From RGIG1902 sp034926865 (lineage in GTDB: Bacteria; Bacillota; Clostridia; Oscillospirales; Butyricicoccaceae): a DNA stretch of 64,000 bases. Shown one piece after another: positions 1 through 9,371 of the stretch. A program made the position numbers and the translations under genes. The notes under the pieces were generated by a model, which did no database searches, was not told where the DNA came from, and worked only from the letters and a program-made list of their open reading frames with translations. Location of the stretch: contig JAYFQP010000003.1 in NCBI GenBank assembly GCA_034926865.1, forward strand, positions 62,001 through 126,000. The letters run 5' to 3'. How positions within the stretch are numbered: position 1 is the first letter of the stretch; the number at the start of each line of letters is the position of its first letter.

Positions 1-75
1 TTTTGAAATTCTTATAATATAATTATATTTATTGATATTGGTTAGTGTTTGTTTACTTTTTTTCAACAAATTCAA

Positions 76-88
76 GTTTATCATAAAC
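76..88. promoter_or_regulatory. Candidate LysR-type operator (inverted repeat)
   Basis: A short perfect inverted repeat, GTTTA-TCA-TAAAC, lies about 105 bp before the LysR start in very AT-rich DNA. It fits the T-N11-A style of LysR boxes, so autoregulation is possible. The DNA left of it (1-75) is AT-rich with no gene visible. Weak evidence on its own. Confidence 0.3.
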
Positions 89-191
89 GCTAATGGTGTT
101 TTCAATAAATATTTTGTTTTTCTTTAATTTTTATTACTTTTGTTTTAATATTTTTAATATTGTAGGCCTTTGACGTCTTTAGGAGGTAAAA

Positions 192-1115
192 ATGAACTTA
201 AAGGAACAAAAATATGTCTATACCCTCGCTACATCCTCCAGCCTTTCGGAGGCCGCAAAAGTTCTTAATATTTCTCGTCCCGCCCTGAGCTTATACATAA
301 GCTCTCTCGAAGAAAACCTGGGAGTCCCGCTTTTCGACAGGGTTGGAAAGAAATTCGTCCCCACCTATGCCGGGGAACTATATATCGAGAGCGCAAAAAA
401 AATGCTTGATATTAAATCAAACTTTGATTCGGCGCTCTCCGGTATAAAAGATGATTATAATGGCAGGCTGCGCTTTGGCGTGCAGAGATACAGAGCCCCA
501 TACATAGCTCCTGAGATGCTCTACAGCTTTTCAAGAGAATATCCGGGTGTTGATATTACTCTTTCAGAGCTAATGATAACAGAGGCCATAGAAGCCTTTG
601 AAAATAATAAGCTTGATATTTTTTTCGGACACTGCCCTTCTCATCATCCCTCATTTGAGTATATTCCACTATTCAGAGATCAGCTTAGACTTGCAGTACC
701 TCAGGGACATCCCCTCATAGACAAAGCCCTTCCATCGCCGGGAAACGAACCGCCATGGATAGATCTCAAGGAACTCGATAATGAGCTTGTTCTGATGCCG
801 CCCGAAAGTCAAGCTACTAGGTTTTATGTGAACAGGCTTTTTGGGCTTAATAACTATACTCCCAAGAAAAGCACTGTAATCGTCAAGACAGAGACAAGCA
901 TGCAGCTTGTTGCGATAGGTTACGGAGTGGCTTTTTTCCCTGCCTCATACCTTACCTATCCTGTATTCAAGCGCCACCCTGTGCTTCTCAACATCGGCAC
1001 AACGGCCCTGACAATAGAGTTTGCTGCCATGTATCCTAAAGGACACACCGTGACAAACCAGATGAACTATATGATCCAGCTTGCAAACGATATAATGAAA
1101 CGCCTTAACCACTAA
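192..1115 (+). CDS. LysR family transcriptional regulator
   Basis: A DNA-binding regulator of normal LysR length (307 aa). The N-terminal winged helix-turn-helix (about residues 1-60) carries the typical run SLSEAAKVLNISRPALSLYI followed by LEENLGVPLFDR. The rest (about 90-300) matches a periplasmic-binding-protein-like effector domain. A strong AGGAGG lies 6 nt before the ATG. No target gene is obvious: the gene to its right converges on it and the DNA to its left leaves the window, so the regulated gene is probably off the left edge. Family certain, effector unknown. Confidence 0.9.
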   Translation: MNLKEQKYVYTLATSSSLSEAAKVLNISRPALSLYISSLEENLGVPLFDRVGKKFVPTYAGELYIESAKKMLDIKSNFDSALSGIKDDYNGRLRFGVQRYRAPYIAPEMLYSFSREYPGVDITLSELMITEAIEAFENNKLDIFFGHCPSHHPSFEYIPLFRDQLRLAVPQGHPLIDKALPSPGNEPPWIDLKELDNELVLMPPESQATRFYVNRLFGLNNYTPKKSTVIVKTETSMQLVAIGYGVAFFPASYLTYPVFKRHPVLLNIGTTALTIEFAAMYPKGHTVTNQMNYMIQLANDIMKRLNH

Positions 1116-1141
1116 AGCGCGCAAGTCTCAAAGGCAGCAGC

Positions 1142-1173
1142 AAACCACGGCCGATGCACCGCCATGGTTTTAA
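1142..1173 (+). terminator. Probable terminator of the LysR gene
   Basis: A 9-bp stem (AAACCACGG with CCATGGTTT, one mismatch) followed by TTTTAATA lies 27 bp after the LysR stop. The T-tract is short, so efficiency is uncertain. Confidence 0.45.
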
Positions 1174-1212
1174 TATACTAAGCTTTTTTCCGCCTCTTGC
1201 TCTTTAAAGAGA

Positions 1213-1251
1213 TATAAAAATCCGCCGTTTGCTTAATTGCAAACGGCGGAT
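1213..1251 (-). terminator. Rho-independent terminator after ftsZ (end of dcw operon)
   Basis: A perfect 13-bp stem (ATCCGCCGTTTGC and its complement, 6-nt loop) followed on the minus strand by a T-run. It lies 24 bp after the ftsZ stop and closes the whole dcw cluster. Confidence 0.9.
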
Positions 1252-1274
1252 CTCTTATTATTATATTAATTAAA

Positions 1275-2426
1275 CTATCCGCGTCTTTGATCCCTGTCCT
1301 GAAAAATCTTAAGCAGAACCTCAAAATCTTTATCAAGCTCATCAGCTCTAGCTTCGGCCACACCCGCCGCTACAGGCTCCTGTGTCTGCGAAGCTGCCTG
1401 TGCCGCCTTATCCTTAGCCTCGCTGAAGGGCCTGTCCCCAACAGCTGGAGCATTTTTGACAAGCTTTGAATCTGCTTCAAACCCTGTGGCAATAACGCTC
1501 AAGCGCACTTCATCCTCAATAGAATCGTCGATGGCAGCGCCCCAAATGAGATGCACATCGGGATGAGCTGCCTGCTGCACCATGGTTGCGGCATCCTCAA
1601 CCTCTTCAAGGCTAATATCAGGCGAACATGTGATATTAATAATGACTCTCTTAGCTCCGTCAATCGATGTTTCAAGCAGAGGGCTCTTTATTGCCATCTT
1701 CGCGGCCTCTATTGCCTTTTCCTTGCCGGAGGCACGTCCAACGCCCATATGGGCATACCCGGCATCTGTCATGACAGTTGATATATCGGCAAAATCAAGA
1801 TTGATTATCCCAGGAACAGTTATAAGCTCACTTATACTCTGAACTCCCTGAAGCAGCACACTGTCGGCTATCTCAAAAGCATTCTTAAGCGTCACCTTTT
1901 GCTCGCTGACAAGCTTTAAGCGCTCATTGGGAATAATGACAAGTGCATCGACCTTCTCTTTAAGCGCGGCAATACCCTGTGATGCCTGCTCAATGCGCTT
2001 CTTGCCCTCCCATGAGAACGGACGAGTCACTATGCCTATCGTAAGTATACCCATCTCTTTGGCTATCTCGGCGATAACCGGAGCACCGCCAGTACCTGTG
2101 CCGCCGCCCATGCCTGCCGTGATGAACACCATATTGGCGCCCTGAAGCAGCCTGCGAATCTCATCTTCGCTCTCTTTTGCCGCCTTTTCGCCTATTTCGG
2201 GCTTTGAACCCGCGCCGCGCCCACCCGTCAGTTTTTCGCCAACCTGAAGCTTGACATCAGCCGCAGAATAATTAAGGGCCTGCCTGTCCGTATTTACAGC
2301 AATAAAATCTATCCCTTTAACGCCGGAACTGACCATACGGTTTACTGCATTACCGCCGCCGCCCCCGACACCTATGACCTTGATAACAACACCGGTCTCC
2401 GCCCCGGTTTCAATTGCAAAGCCCAT
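1275..2426 (-). CDS. ftsZ: Cell division protein FtsZ
   Basis: Tubulin-like GTPase that polymerises into the division ring. Visible motifs are the N-terminal glycine loop GVGGGGGNAVNRM, the tubulin signature GMGGGTGTG (about residues 105-113) and NTDRQAL. The last gene of the dcw cluster, 2 bp after ftsQ. I chose the ATG at 2426 because GGAGG lies 6 nt before it; the ATG at 2432 directly abuts that ribosome site and overlaps the ftsQ stop. The C-terminal tail ends in a basic, charged segment (FEVLLKIFQDRDQRRG) that lacks the usual proline-containing D/E-I-P-x-F-L peptide bound by FtsA, ZipA or SepF, so partner binding may differ. Confidence 0.97.
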   Translation of the reverse strand: MGFAIETGAETGVVIKVIGVGGGGGNAVNRMVSSGVKGIDFIAVNTDRQALNYSAADVKLQVGEKLTGGRGAGSKPEIGEKAAKESEDEIRRLLQGANMVFITAGMGGGTGTGGAPVIAEIAKEMGILTIGIVTRPFSWEGKKRIEQASQGIAALKEKVDALVIIPNERLKLVSEQKVTLKNAFEIADSVLLQGVQSISELITVPGIINLDFADISTVMTDAGYAHMGVGRASGKEKAIEAAKMAIKSPLLETSIDGAKRVIINITCSPDISLEEVEDAATMVQQAAHPDVHLIWGAAIDDSIEDEVRLSVIATGFEADSKLVKNAPAVGDRPFSEAKDKAAQAASQTQEPVAAGVAEARADELDKDFEVLLKIFQDRDQRRG

Positions 2427-2428
2427 AA

Positions 2429-3220
2429 TCATCCTCCAATATTAGTTTTATCTTTTGTTTGATTGAAGTATCCCGTCTCACCATCAGAAACATCTATAAT
2501 GCCTTTTTCATTAGCGCCAAGAGCCGCAATGACGGCATCCACAAACTTGAGCTTATGCTCAAGGTCATCCGCCGTGCCTATTTTAACGGTAAATCTTTCC
2601 AAATATTCATAATTAATATCATATACTCTTGTAATATCAATGCTACTTATATTGATAAGTATATCACTGTTTTTAGCTGTATTCAATACAGAAAAAAGCG
2701 CTTTTGAGGTTTCTTGTTCAGAAAAAACGGCATATTTCCCGACTTCGGGGTTGTTAAACGCCGCTCCAGTGACCGCCGGAAGCTTGAGTTCAGGCAAAGA
2801 TGGGGGATTTTCCAATATTTTCCCTTTTATGTCTATAATGTAATATTTCCCATCAATGTCAATAATTGCCGCAGGTTCGCATGGGGTAACAATTATTTGT
2901 AATACATCGGGAAGTGTCCGCTTCATCTGTATCTCATCAATATATGGGCAGGCCGAAAAAATGCTGCTTATCGATGCAAATTTATTGAAAAGGAACATGC
3001 TCTGCCCCACTTTAAGCTTTGATGCAGAGACTATATCATCACTAGAGTATTTTGTCTCACCCACTACCTCAATGCTGCCAATTTTGAAAAATATTACTGC
3101 CGCTGAAACAAGTGCTGCCAAAACAAGGGCAAAGCAAACAAAAGACACGACAAGATTAAAGCTTCTTCGCCGCCGCCTTCTATTACGCTTTGCCTTTTTG
3201 TATGGTTTTGACCCTCTCAA
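2429..3220 (-). CDS. ftsQ: Cell division protein FtsQ/DivIB
   Basis: Bitopic division protein that works with FtsL and the septal transpeptidase. A very basic cytoplasmic tail (KKAKRNRRRRRR) precedes one membrane segment (about residues 22-45), then a POTRA domain beginning IGSIEVVGETKYSSDDI, then the FtsQ beta domain. The frame opens with a GTG at 3229 that is part of the AAAGGTG ribosome site, so TTG at 3220 is the likelier start. Lies between murA and ftsZ, the common Firmicutes order. Confidence 0.92.
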   Translation of the reverse strand: MRGSKPYKKAKRNRRRRRRSFNLVVSFVCFALVLAALVSAAVIFFKIGSIEVVGETKYSSDDIVSASKLKVGQSMFLFNKFASISSIFSACPYIDEIQMKRTLPDVLQIIVTPCEPAAIIDIDGKYYIIDIKGKILENPPSLPELKLPAVTGAAFNNPEVGKYAVFSEQETSKALFSVLNTAKNSDILINISSIDITRVYDINYEYLERFTVKIGTADDLEHKLKFVDAVIAALGANEKGIIDVSDGETGYFNQTKDKTNIGG

Positions 3221-3240
3221 TAAGATCACCTTTTGTCTTC

Positions 3241-4491
3241 TTATTCCCGTTGAACCGAAGCCCCCACAGTCGAGAGCATTTGCTCAATTTTTTCATATCC
3301 TCTGTCTATATGGTGTATCTCTCCGATCACGGTATCTCCCTCGGCCGCGAGCGCAGCTATCACCAGTGCCGCTCCTCCTCTAAGATCGGTAGCCGCCACA
3401 TTTGCCCCATGAAGTTTAGCCACACCCTCAACAACAGCAACCCTTCCGCTTACCTTGATCTTAGCACCCATTCTTTCAAGCTCATTTACATGCCGGTAAC
3501 GATTTTCAAATATGCTCTCAAGAAAAACAGTAGTGCCTTTTGCTACGCAAGAAGCCGCCATTAGCTGTGACTGACAGTCTGTGGGGAATCCCGGATAAGG
3601 CATTGTTCTTACAAAAGGCATAGCTGCAAGGCGTTTATCTGACTTTATCCGTACAGATCTTCCGCTTACAGATATTGATGCTCCGCCATCAGCAAGCTTT
3701 TCGGTTATAGTGCCGATATGCTCAGGCTCGCATTCGCGAACTGTTATGTCGCCACCTGCAGCCGCTGCCGCGCAAAGATATGTAGAAGCTTCGATTCTAT
3801 CCGGCATTATGCGGTGCTCAACGTCAAATGAAGTTCGCCCTCCCAGGACGGTTATCTCGCCTCCGCCCGCGCCGCTTATGGTCGCTCCGGTTTTGCGCAG
3901 GAACTGCTGAAGATCTTCGATCTCAGGCTCACGGGCCGCGTTTATTATCCTTGTGACTCCTTTGCAGGCCGTTGCGGCCAGCATGATATTCTCGGTAGCT
4001 CCGACGCTTGGGAAGGCAAGTATAATATCTCTGCCCTTCATATCGTCTGCCTGACAGTTTATAGCGCCGCTTTCGTTATTGATTACAACACCCAGTTTAA
4101 TAAGGGCGTCGAGGTGAAGATCTATCGGTCTTGGCCCCAGCTCGCATCCGCCGGGAGTATGTAAAAGCGCCTTACCACAGCGAGCGATTATCGGCCCGAG
4201 AAATATTACCGATGACCGCATTTCCCTCATCAGGTTGTCAGGCACATCGTACCTTGTTACCACGCTTGAATCAACGGTTATAGTTTTTCCTTCTCTTTTA
4301 ACTTTACATCCAAGATGCTCAAGGATCTTTATAGCAGAAGCCACATCTCGCAGATCAGGACAGTTGTGCAGCACATTTGTGCCGCCATTCACAAGGGTGG
4401 CCGCCAGTATAGGCAGCACACTGTTCTTAGCCCCGTTTACCCTTATGGTCCCTTCAAGAGGAGTTCCCCCTTGTATTCTTAAAACACTCAT
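3241..4491 (-). CDS. murA: UDP-N-acetylglucosamine 1-carboxyvinyltransferase MurA
   Basis: First committed step of peptidoglycan synthesis: transfers enolpyruvate from PEP to UDP-GlcNAc in the cytoplasm. NGAKNSVLPIL near the N-terminus and the catalytic loop GGCELGPRP are present, with the PEP-reacting cysteine at about residue 116, so the protein should be fosfomycin-sensitive. Start set at 4491 (MSVLRI) because AAGGAAG lies 8 nt before it; an in-frame ATG at 4509 has no ribosome site. Sits in the dcw cluster between murG and ftsQ, where some Firmicutes have murB. Confidence 0.97.
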   Translation of the reverse strand: MSVLRIQGGTPLEGTIRVNGAKNSVLPILAATLVNGGTNVLHNCPDLRDVASAIKILEHLGCKVKREGKTITVDSSVVTRYDVPDNLMREMRSSVIFLGPIIARCGKALLHTPGGCELGPRPIDLHLDALIKLGVVINNESGAINCQADDMKGRDIILAFPSVGATENIMLAATACKGVTRIINAAREPEIEDLQQFLRKTGATISGAGGGEITVLGGRTSFDVEHRIMPDRIEASTYLCAAAAAGGDITVRECEPEHIGTITEKLADGGASISVSGRSVRIKSDKRLAAMPFVRTMPYPGFPTDCQSQLMAASCVAKGTTVFLESIFENRYRHVNELERMGAKIKVSGRVAVVEGVAKLHGANVAATDLRGGAALVIAALAAEGDTVIGEIHHIDRGYEKIEQMLSTVGASVQRE

Positions 4492-4563
4492 GCGAATTCT
4501 TCCTTTCATTCAAGGCTCAGCTATGCCATACTATGCCGCGGAAGTCCGCAAAGTGACTGAACA

Positions 4564-5676
4564 CTAAATTGTTTCTGCAATAGCCTTATATATGATATCA
4601 AGTGCGTCAAACTTAGCAAGAGCACACGCATTTCCTGACATCTGCCACAATTTTGATTTGTCTGCAAGAAGTTCTTTAGTCATCGCAAAAAGCTTTTTGC
4701 CGTCTACTTCGCTTTCTATCGCCACGACGGATGCGCCTGCACGTTCCATGGCTCTGGCGTTCTTTTCCTGATGGTTGTCCGCCACATAAGGGGATGGTAT
4801 AATGACAGATGGCTTGCCGCAGGCACATACTTCAGCAAGTGTATTTGCCCCTGCCCTGCATATGACAAGGTCGCTTCCGTTCATTGCATTGCCCATATCA
4901 TAAATATATTCGGTAAGCCTGATATTGGGAACACTTTCAATGTCTACTCCCATTTCTTTAAGCTCAGAAGGCATCCATTGAAAACTGGATTTTCCGGCAG
5001 CCTGAAGCAGGTTAAAGCTCCCATCAAGGGCAAGCAGCTTTATAAACCCTTCCATCTTCTTATTCATATACATAGCGCCCACAGAACCCCAGAAACAAAG
5101 AACCGTAGGATTTTTATTTTCAAACAGCGGCTTTGCTGCCTGCTCATCTGGTTTAAGAAGCTCCTGTCTTACAGGGCTGCCTGTATATACTACATGTTTG
5201 GACCCCTCGAAAAAAGCTTTTGTTTCCTCGAAGCTGACCATAATGCAGTCCGCCCTTTTTGCAAGGCGCTTAAGCGCCACCCCAGGCGTTGCATTTACCT
5301 CAAGCACAGCGGTTTTCACCCCAAGCGACTGAGCCGCATATACCATGGGAAAACATGCATAGCCTCCCGTCCCAACAACGATGTCAGGCTTTTGCTCGCG
5401 GATCACCTCTTTAGCTCTCGATACCGCCGAAAGCGTATTACTCATGGCCTTTATATTCTTTTTTACCCCGTCTAGGCTGATGCTTCTTGAAAGGCCGGTA
5501 AGCGGAAAAGTATATATCTTATATCCTTCTCTTGCCACCAGCCGCTCTTCTATTCCTCCGCTTCCGCCTGAAAACGCGATTTCGCATGAGGGATCTTTCT
5601 TTTTAATGTATGCCGCGATCGCCAATGCAGGGTTGACATGGCCTGCTGTCCCGCCCCCTGCAAAAAATATCTTCAT
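4564..5676 (-). CDS. murG: UDP-GlcNAc-undecaprenyl-PP-MurNAc-pentapeptide GlcNAc transferase MurG
   Basis: Membrane-associated GT28 glycosyltransferase that converts lipid I to lipid II. The N-terminal glycine loop FFAGGGTAGHVNPALA and the C-terminal donor site CRAGANTLAEVCACGKPSVI are clear; 370 aa is family-typical. GAGGTAA lies 9 nt before the ATG. Translated just after ftsW, which ends 12 bp upstream, consistent with lipid II synthesis next to the SEDS polymerase. Confidence 0.97.
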   Translation of the reverse strand: MKIFFAGGGTAGHVNPALAIAAYIKKKDPSCEIAFSGGSGGIEERLVAREGYKIYTFPLTGLSRSISLDGVKKNIKAMSNTLSAVSRAKEVIREQKPDIVVGTGGYACFPMVYAAQSLGVKTAVLEVNATPGVALKRLAKRADCIMVSFEETKAFFEGSKHVVYTGSPVRQELLKPDEQAAKPLFENKNPTVLCFWGSVGAMYMNKKMEGFIKLLALDGSFNLLQAAGKSSFQWMPSELKEMGVDIESVPNIRLTEYIYDMGNAMNGSDLVICRAGANTLAEVCACGKPSVIIPSPYVADNHQEKNARAMERAGASVVAIESEVDGKKLFAMTKELLADKSKLWQMSGNACALAKFDALDIIYKAIAETI

Positions 5677-5687
5677 AGTGCATTACC

Positions 5688-6890
5688 TCACTTTTTATCC
5701 TGATCCGGCGGGGTTCGCCTCGAAACAGAAAGAACTACTCCCACCTCCGCCATAAGCATCAAAAGAGAGGTGCCGCCGTAACTGAAGAAAGGAAGAGATG
5801 CGCCGGTTACGGGCAGCAGGCCAGATACGACGCCTATATTGAAAATGGTCTGTATAGCTATCTGAGAAGTAACCCCTGCTGCAAGAAGTGTACCAAACTT
5901 ATCGGGCGCTTTTGATGCTATATAATAGCCCCTGAGAATTAGTGCCGCAAAAAGCGTCATTATCAAAACAGCACCTACAAAGCCAAGCTCCTCGCATATG
6001 ACAGAAAATATAAAATCGTTTGCAGGCTCGGGAAGATAAAGATGCTTCTGCCTGCCCTGCCCAAGCCCAAGCCCCCATATACCTCCGCTGGCAATAGACA
6101 TAAGCGACTGTGCCCCCTGCCAGCCTTTATCAAGAAAATCTGAGAACGGATCAAACCATACTTTTATCCTCGTCATAGCGTAAGGGTTAACGATAAGATA
6201 ACCGGTTATTCCAGCGGCACCGAGCCCGGCTATTCCCAAAAGCCAGAAGATGCTCGCTCCTCCAAGAAAGATAATAACAACACCTATACCGGCTATTGTC
6301 ACTGTTGCCGAAAGATGAGGCTGCCAGTAAAGCATGATTGCGGTGACACCCATTATTATTAGGAAAGGAAAAATGCCGTATTTGAACTTTTTCATCTTCT
6401 TTGGGCCCTGTATCGTCGCCCAGCTTGAAAAGAACAGTATGAAGGCAAACTTGGTTATCTCAGACGGCTGAAAGCTGGTGACTCTGAGGTTTATCCACCT
6501 TGTTGCCTTGTTGATTGTTATCCAAGCCCCCGGCACTATCTTTATAGAGAGCAGCAAGAGAACAGAAACGACCATAAGCGGTATGGCAAAATAATGGAAC
6601 TTATGATAGTCCATGCGAGAGACAACAAGCATAGCTACTACGCCTATAAGGGCAAAGGCGCCCTGTTTCATTACATATGTTGTTGAGGTTACATCGCTGT
6701 TCTTGCTATAGTATCCAACGACATAGCTTGCCGAATAAAGGCATACAAGGCCAATGACAAGCAATAAAAGCACAAGAACTGTAAAAGGCTCGTCGATGCC
6801 GGAAAACTTTTGAGTGGTTTCCTCTATTTCACGGCTATAAGGCCTTTTGTTTTTAGTTTCGTTTTTAACGGCTATTTCAGACACCTCCAA
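5688..6890 (-). CDS. ftsW: SEDS peptidoglycan polymerase FtsW/SpoVE
   Basis: Multi-pass membrane glycosyltransferase that polymerises lipid II with the class B PBP of the same operon. About ten hydrophobic segments are visible, with the SEDS signatures WINLRVTSFQPSEITKF and GGTSLLMLMAEVGVVLSVSRR near the C-terminus. The frame begins at a TTG (6890) that overlaps the GGAGGTG ribosome-like sequence, so the exact start is uncertain; GTG at 6884 or a nearby non-ATG codon is possible. FtsW and the sporulation paralogue SpoVE cannot be separated here. Confidence 0.92.
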   Translation of the reverse strand: MEVSEIAVKNETKNKRPYSREIEETTQKFSGIDEPFTVLVLLLLVIGLVCLYSASYVVGYYSKNSDVTSTTYVMKQGAFALIGVVAMLVVSRMDYHKFHYFAIPLMVVSVLLLLSIKIVPGAWITINKATRWINLRVTSFQPSEITKFAFILFFSSWATIQGPKKMKKFKYGIFPFLIIMGVTAIMLYWQPHLSATVTIAGIGVVIIFLGGASIFWLLGIAGLGAAGITGYLIVNPYAMTRIKVWFDPFSDFLDKGWQGAQSLMSIASGGIWGLGLGQGRQKHLYLPEPANDFIFSVICEELGFVGAVLIMTLFAALILRGYYIASKAPDKFGTLLAAGVTSQIAIQTIFNIGVVSGLLPVTGASLPFFSYGGTSLLMLMAEVGVVLSVSRRTPPDQDKK

Positions 6891-6902
6891 AATGCCGCGC
6901 TG

Positions 6903-7877
6903 TCAAGCGGCTATACCCCAATAGCTCAAAAGACATGTTACAACGGTTATCAGCGTAAAGATGAAAACTATCTCTTTTTCGCTCCAGCCACACATCTCAA
7001 AATGATGATGAATGGGAGCCATCCTGAAAAACCGTTTTCCATGCGTAAGCTTATAATATACGACCTGAATTATATCCGAAAGGGTCTCCGCTATATATAT
7101 GATGCCTACCGGTATCAATATTACCGGCATATTGCAGGCAAACGCCATGGCGCAAACGGCCCCGCCGAGAAACAACGAACCTGTATCGCCCATAAAAACC
7201 TTCGCGGGATACCTGTTATAGAAAAGGAATCCGATAAGAGCCCCTAAAAGAGCTCCTGCAAAAAGCCTTGCAGGGCTGTCATAATAATAGAACAGACCAC
7301 AGAAAAACGCTGCGACCACCGCAGTAACGGAAGTACATAGGCCGTCTATCCCATCGGTAAGGTTGACGGCATTGTCACAGCCTACTATTACAAAAACAGA
7401 AAATGCCAGGTAAAGCCACCATGGCATATCATATGTAACCCCGAAGAAAGGAATCACAAGCTCAGGCTCCAGATATCCCATTGTACGCATAACAGTTATA
7501 AATAAGGTTGCGGCGGCAAACTGAAGAAGAAGCTTCTGCTTTGCCGAAAGCCCTTTATTTCGTTTTTTCTTTATTTTGGTATAATCGTCAACAAACCCTA
7601 TTGCGGCAAATACCAGCGAAAGACACAGCATTAAAAGAGGCCTGTACTCTCCCATATTAATCATTGCCGGAAAGCAAACGAAAATAGGAATTATCATGGC
7701 GGCTATGAATATCACTCCGCCCATCGTGGGAGTATTCTGTTTCCCCCTATGCCATGTCGGCCCATCCTCAAGTATTTTCTGGCCAAACTTCATTTTTCTG
7801 AGCGCCTTTATCACCGAAGGCCCGATAAGAAGCGCCACAGCGAAAGCAGCCGCCGCGCCAAAGGCTATTGCGATCAT
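6903..7877 (-). CDS. mraY: Phospho-N-acetylmuramoyl-pentapeptide transferase MraY
   Basis: Integral membrane enzyme that makes lipid I from UDP-MurNAc-pentapeptide and undecaprenyl phosphate. Shows the aspartate motif FVDDYTKIKKKRNKGL, the NLTDGIDGL motif and the PIHHHFE loop, with about ten membrane helices; 324 aa is normal. AAGGGGGA precedes the ATG. It directly follows murE with only 36 bp between, where murF is expected in most dcw clusters. Confidence 0.97.
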   Translation of the reverse strand: MIAIAFGAAAAFAVALLIGPSVIKALRKMKFGQKILEDGPTWHRGKQNTPTMGGVIFIAAMIIPIFVCFPAMINMGEYRPLLMLCLSLVFAAIGFVDDYTKIKKKRNKGLSAKQKLLLQFAAATLFITVMRTMGYLEPELVIPFFGVTYDMPWWLYLAFSVFVIVGCDNAVNLTDGIDGLCTSVTAVVAAFFCGLFYYYDSPARLFAGALLGALIGFLFYNRYPAKVFMGDTGSLFLGGAVCAMAFACNMPVILIPVGIIYIAETLSDIIQVVYYKLTHGKRFFRMAPIHHHFEMCGWSEKEIVFIFTLITVVTCLLSYWGIAA

Positions 7878-7913
7878 TTGTTTTCCCCCTTGCGGAACGG
7901 TCAGACAACCATC

Positions 7914-9356
7914 CTATCCTTTGAAGTAGGCAAGCACCTCTTCATATTCATCAAGGTGGTGCTTGACCCCCTTTATCTCCTGATAATTTTCGTGTCCCTT
8001 ACCCATCAGTACAATAACATCTCCCGCCTGACCATGGGACAAAGCGTACCTTATGGCCTCCCTGCGGTCTTCAATAACAACATGGGGACAACCCGTTTCT
8101 TCTACTCCCGGAAGAATATCCCTTATGATATCCATAGGTTCCTCGCTTCGCGGGTTATCACTTGTAACTATGCAGAAATCGGAAATCGTCCCGGCAATTC
8201 TTCCCATTATGGGGCGCTTTGTCTTGTCTCTGTCTCCTCCGCAGCCAAAAAGCCCGACTACCCTGCCCTTTGCAAAACCCTTTGCAGCCTTGAGGATATT
8301 CTCAACGCCATCTGGCGTATGGGCATAGTCGAGCAAAACCGTATAATCTGTATCTGTGGGTACGACCTGCGCCCTACCCTTGACCCCATGGGCCATGGCA
8401 AGGCTTTCGGCAATATCTTCCATATCAAGCCCAAGCACCATGCAGCAGCCAATCGCCGCAAGAGCGTTGTATACAGAAAACATGCCGGGTATATTGAGCT
8501 TTATGCCATAGCTTTCTCCTTCGAAGCGCAAGTCGAACGCTACCCCTTCGCTTTGAAGCAATATATTGTATGCGAAAAAATCCGCCTCACTGCTTCTGGC
8601 AGAAAAGGTTTTATGGTCACGACAAGCGCCTGAAAGCATCACTTTTGCATAAGCGTCATCTGAATTTACCACTGAGTGACGGCATCTGTCAAACAAAATC
8701 GCCTTAGCCTTTGCATATTCATCCATAGTGACATGGAAATCAAGATGATCCTGGGTAAGATTTGTGAAAACCGCTGTTTCGAACTCAATGCCGTATACCC
8801 TGTTGAGAACAAGTGAATGAGAAGATACCTCCATAATGATATATTCACAGCCCTCCTTCGTCATGCGGTCAAAGAGTTCAAAAAGGTCATATGATTCCGG
8901 AGTCGTACGCTCGGTATGAAGCATCTCGCTTCCTATCATATTGCCGTTTGTTCCTACAAGGCCGCATTTATGGCCGTTTGATTCAAGTATCTCTTTTATG
9001 AGATTTGTCACCGTAGTTTTACCATTAGTGCCGGTGACTCCTATCACCTTTGCCCTGCGCTCCGGATGGCCAAACCATTCAGAGGCCAAAACGGCTATGG
9101 CCTTTCGGCTGTCATTCACAAGGATATAAGGTATGGCACAATCCTTGGGGGCCTCCTCCACAATGGCGGCGGCAGCCCCTTTTTCATATGCGCTTTTTAT
9201 ATATTTGTGCCCATCCGTCTTAAACCCTCTTACTGCCACGAAAAGGCAGCCTTCCTGCACGGCAAGAGAATTATAACATATAGAGGATATCTCAAGATCC
9301 ATATCTGCATTTGATGAAATAACATCCAATGAACCCAAAAGCTGTGACAGCTTCAT
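7914..9356 (-). CDS. murE: UDP-MurNAc-L-Ala-D-Glu:meso-DAP ligase MurE
   Basis: Cytoplasmic Mur ligase that adds the third stem-peptide residue. It has the ATP loop GVTGTNGKTTV, the carbamylated-lysine region and the Rossmann-like C-terminal domain. The substrate loop reads DNPRSEEP; the DNPR form is the meso-diaminopimelate type, so the wall is predicted to be A1-gamma. GGGGAAAAACA precedes the ATG, and the upstream PBP gene ends 15 bp away. Confidence 0.96.
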   Translation of the reverse strand: MKLSQLLGSLDVISSNADMDLEISSICYNSLAVQEGCLFVAVRGFKTDGHKYIKSAYEKGAAAAIVEEAPKDCAIPYILVNDSRKAIAVLASEWFGHPERRAKVIGVTGTNGKTTVTNLIKEILESNGHKCGLVGTNGNMIGSEMLHTERTTPESYDLFELFDRMTKEGCEYIIMEVSSHSLVLNRVYGIEFETAVFTNLTQDHLDFHVTMDEYAKAKAILFDRCRHSVVNSDDAYAKVMLSGACRDHKTFSARSSEADFFAYNILLQSEGVAFDLRFEGESYGIKLNIPGMFSVYNALAAIGCCMVLGLDMEDIAESLAMAHGVKGRAQVVPTDTDYTVLLDYAHTPDGVENILKAAKGFAKGRVVGLFGCGGDRDKTKRPIMGRIAGTISDFCIVTSDNPRSEEPMDIIRDILPGVEETGCPHVVIEDRREAIRYALSHGQAGDVIVLMGKGHENYQEIKGVKHHLDEYEEVLAYFKG

Positions 9357-9371
9357 TGTTTTTCCCCTTTC

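Noticed and set aside
2856..3383. 175-codon plus frame opposite ftsQ and murA
   Set aside because: A shadow of two certain genes on the opposite strand; no ribosome site.
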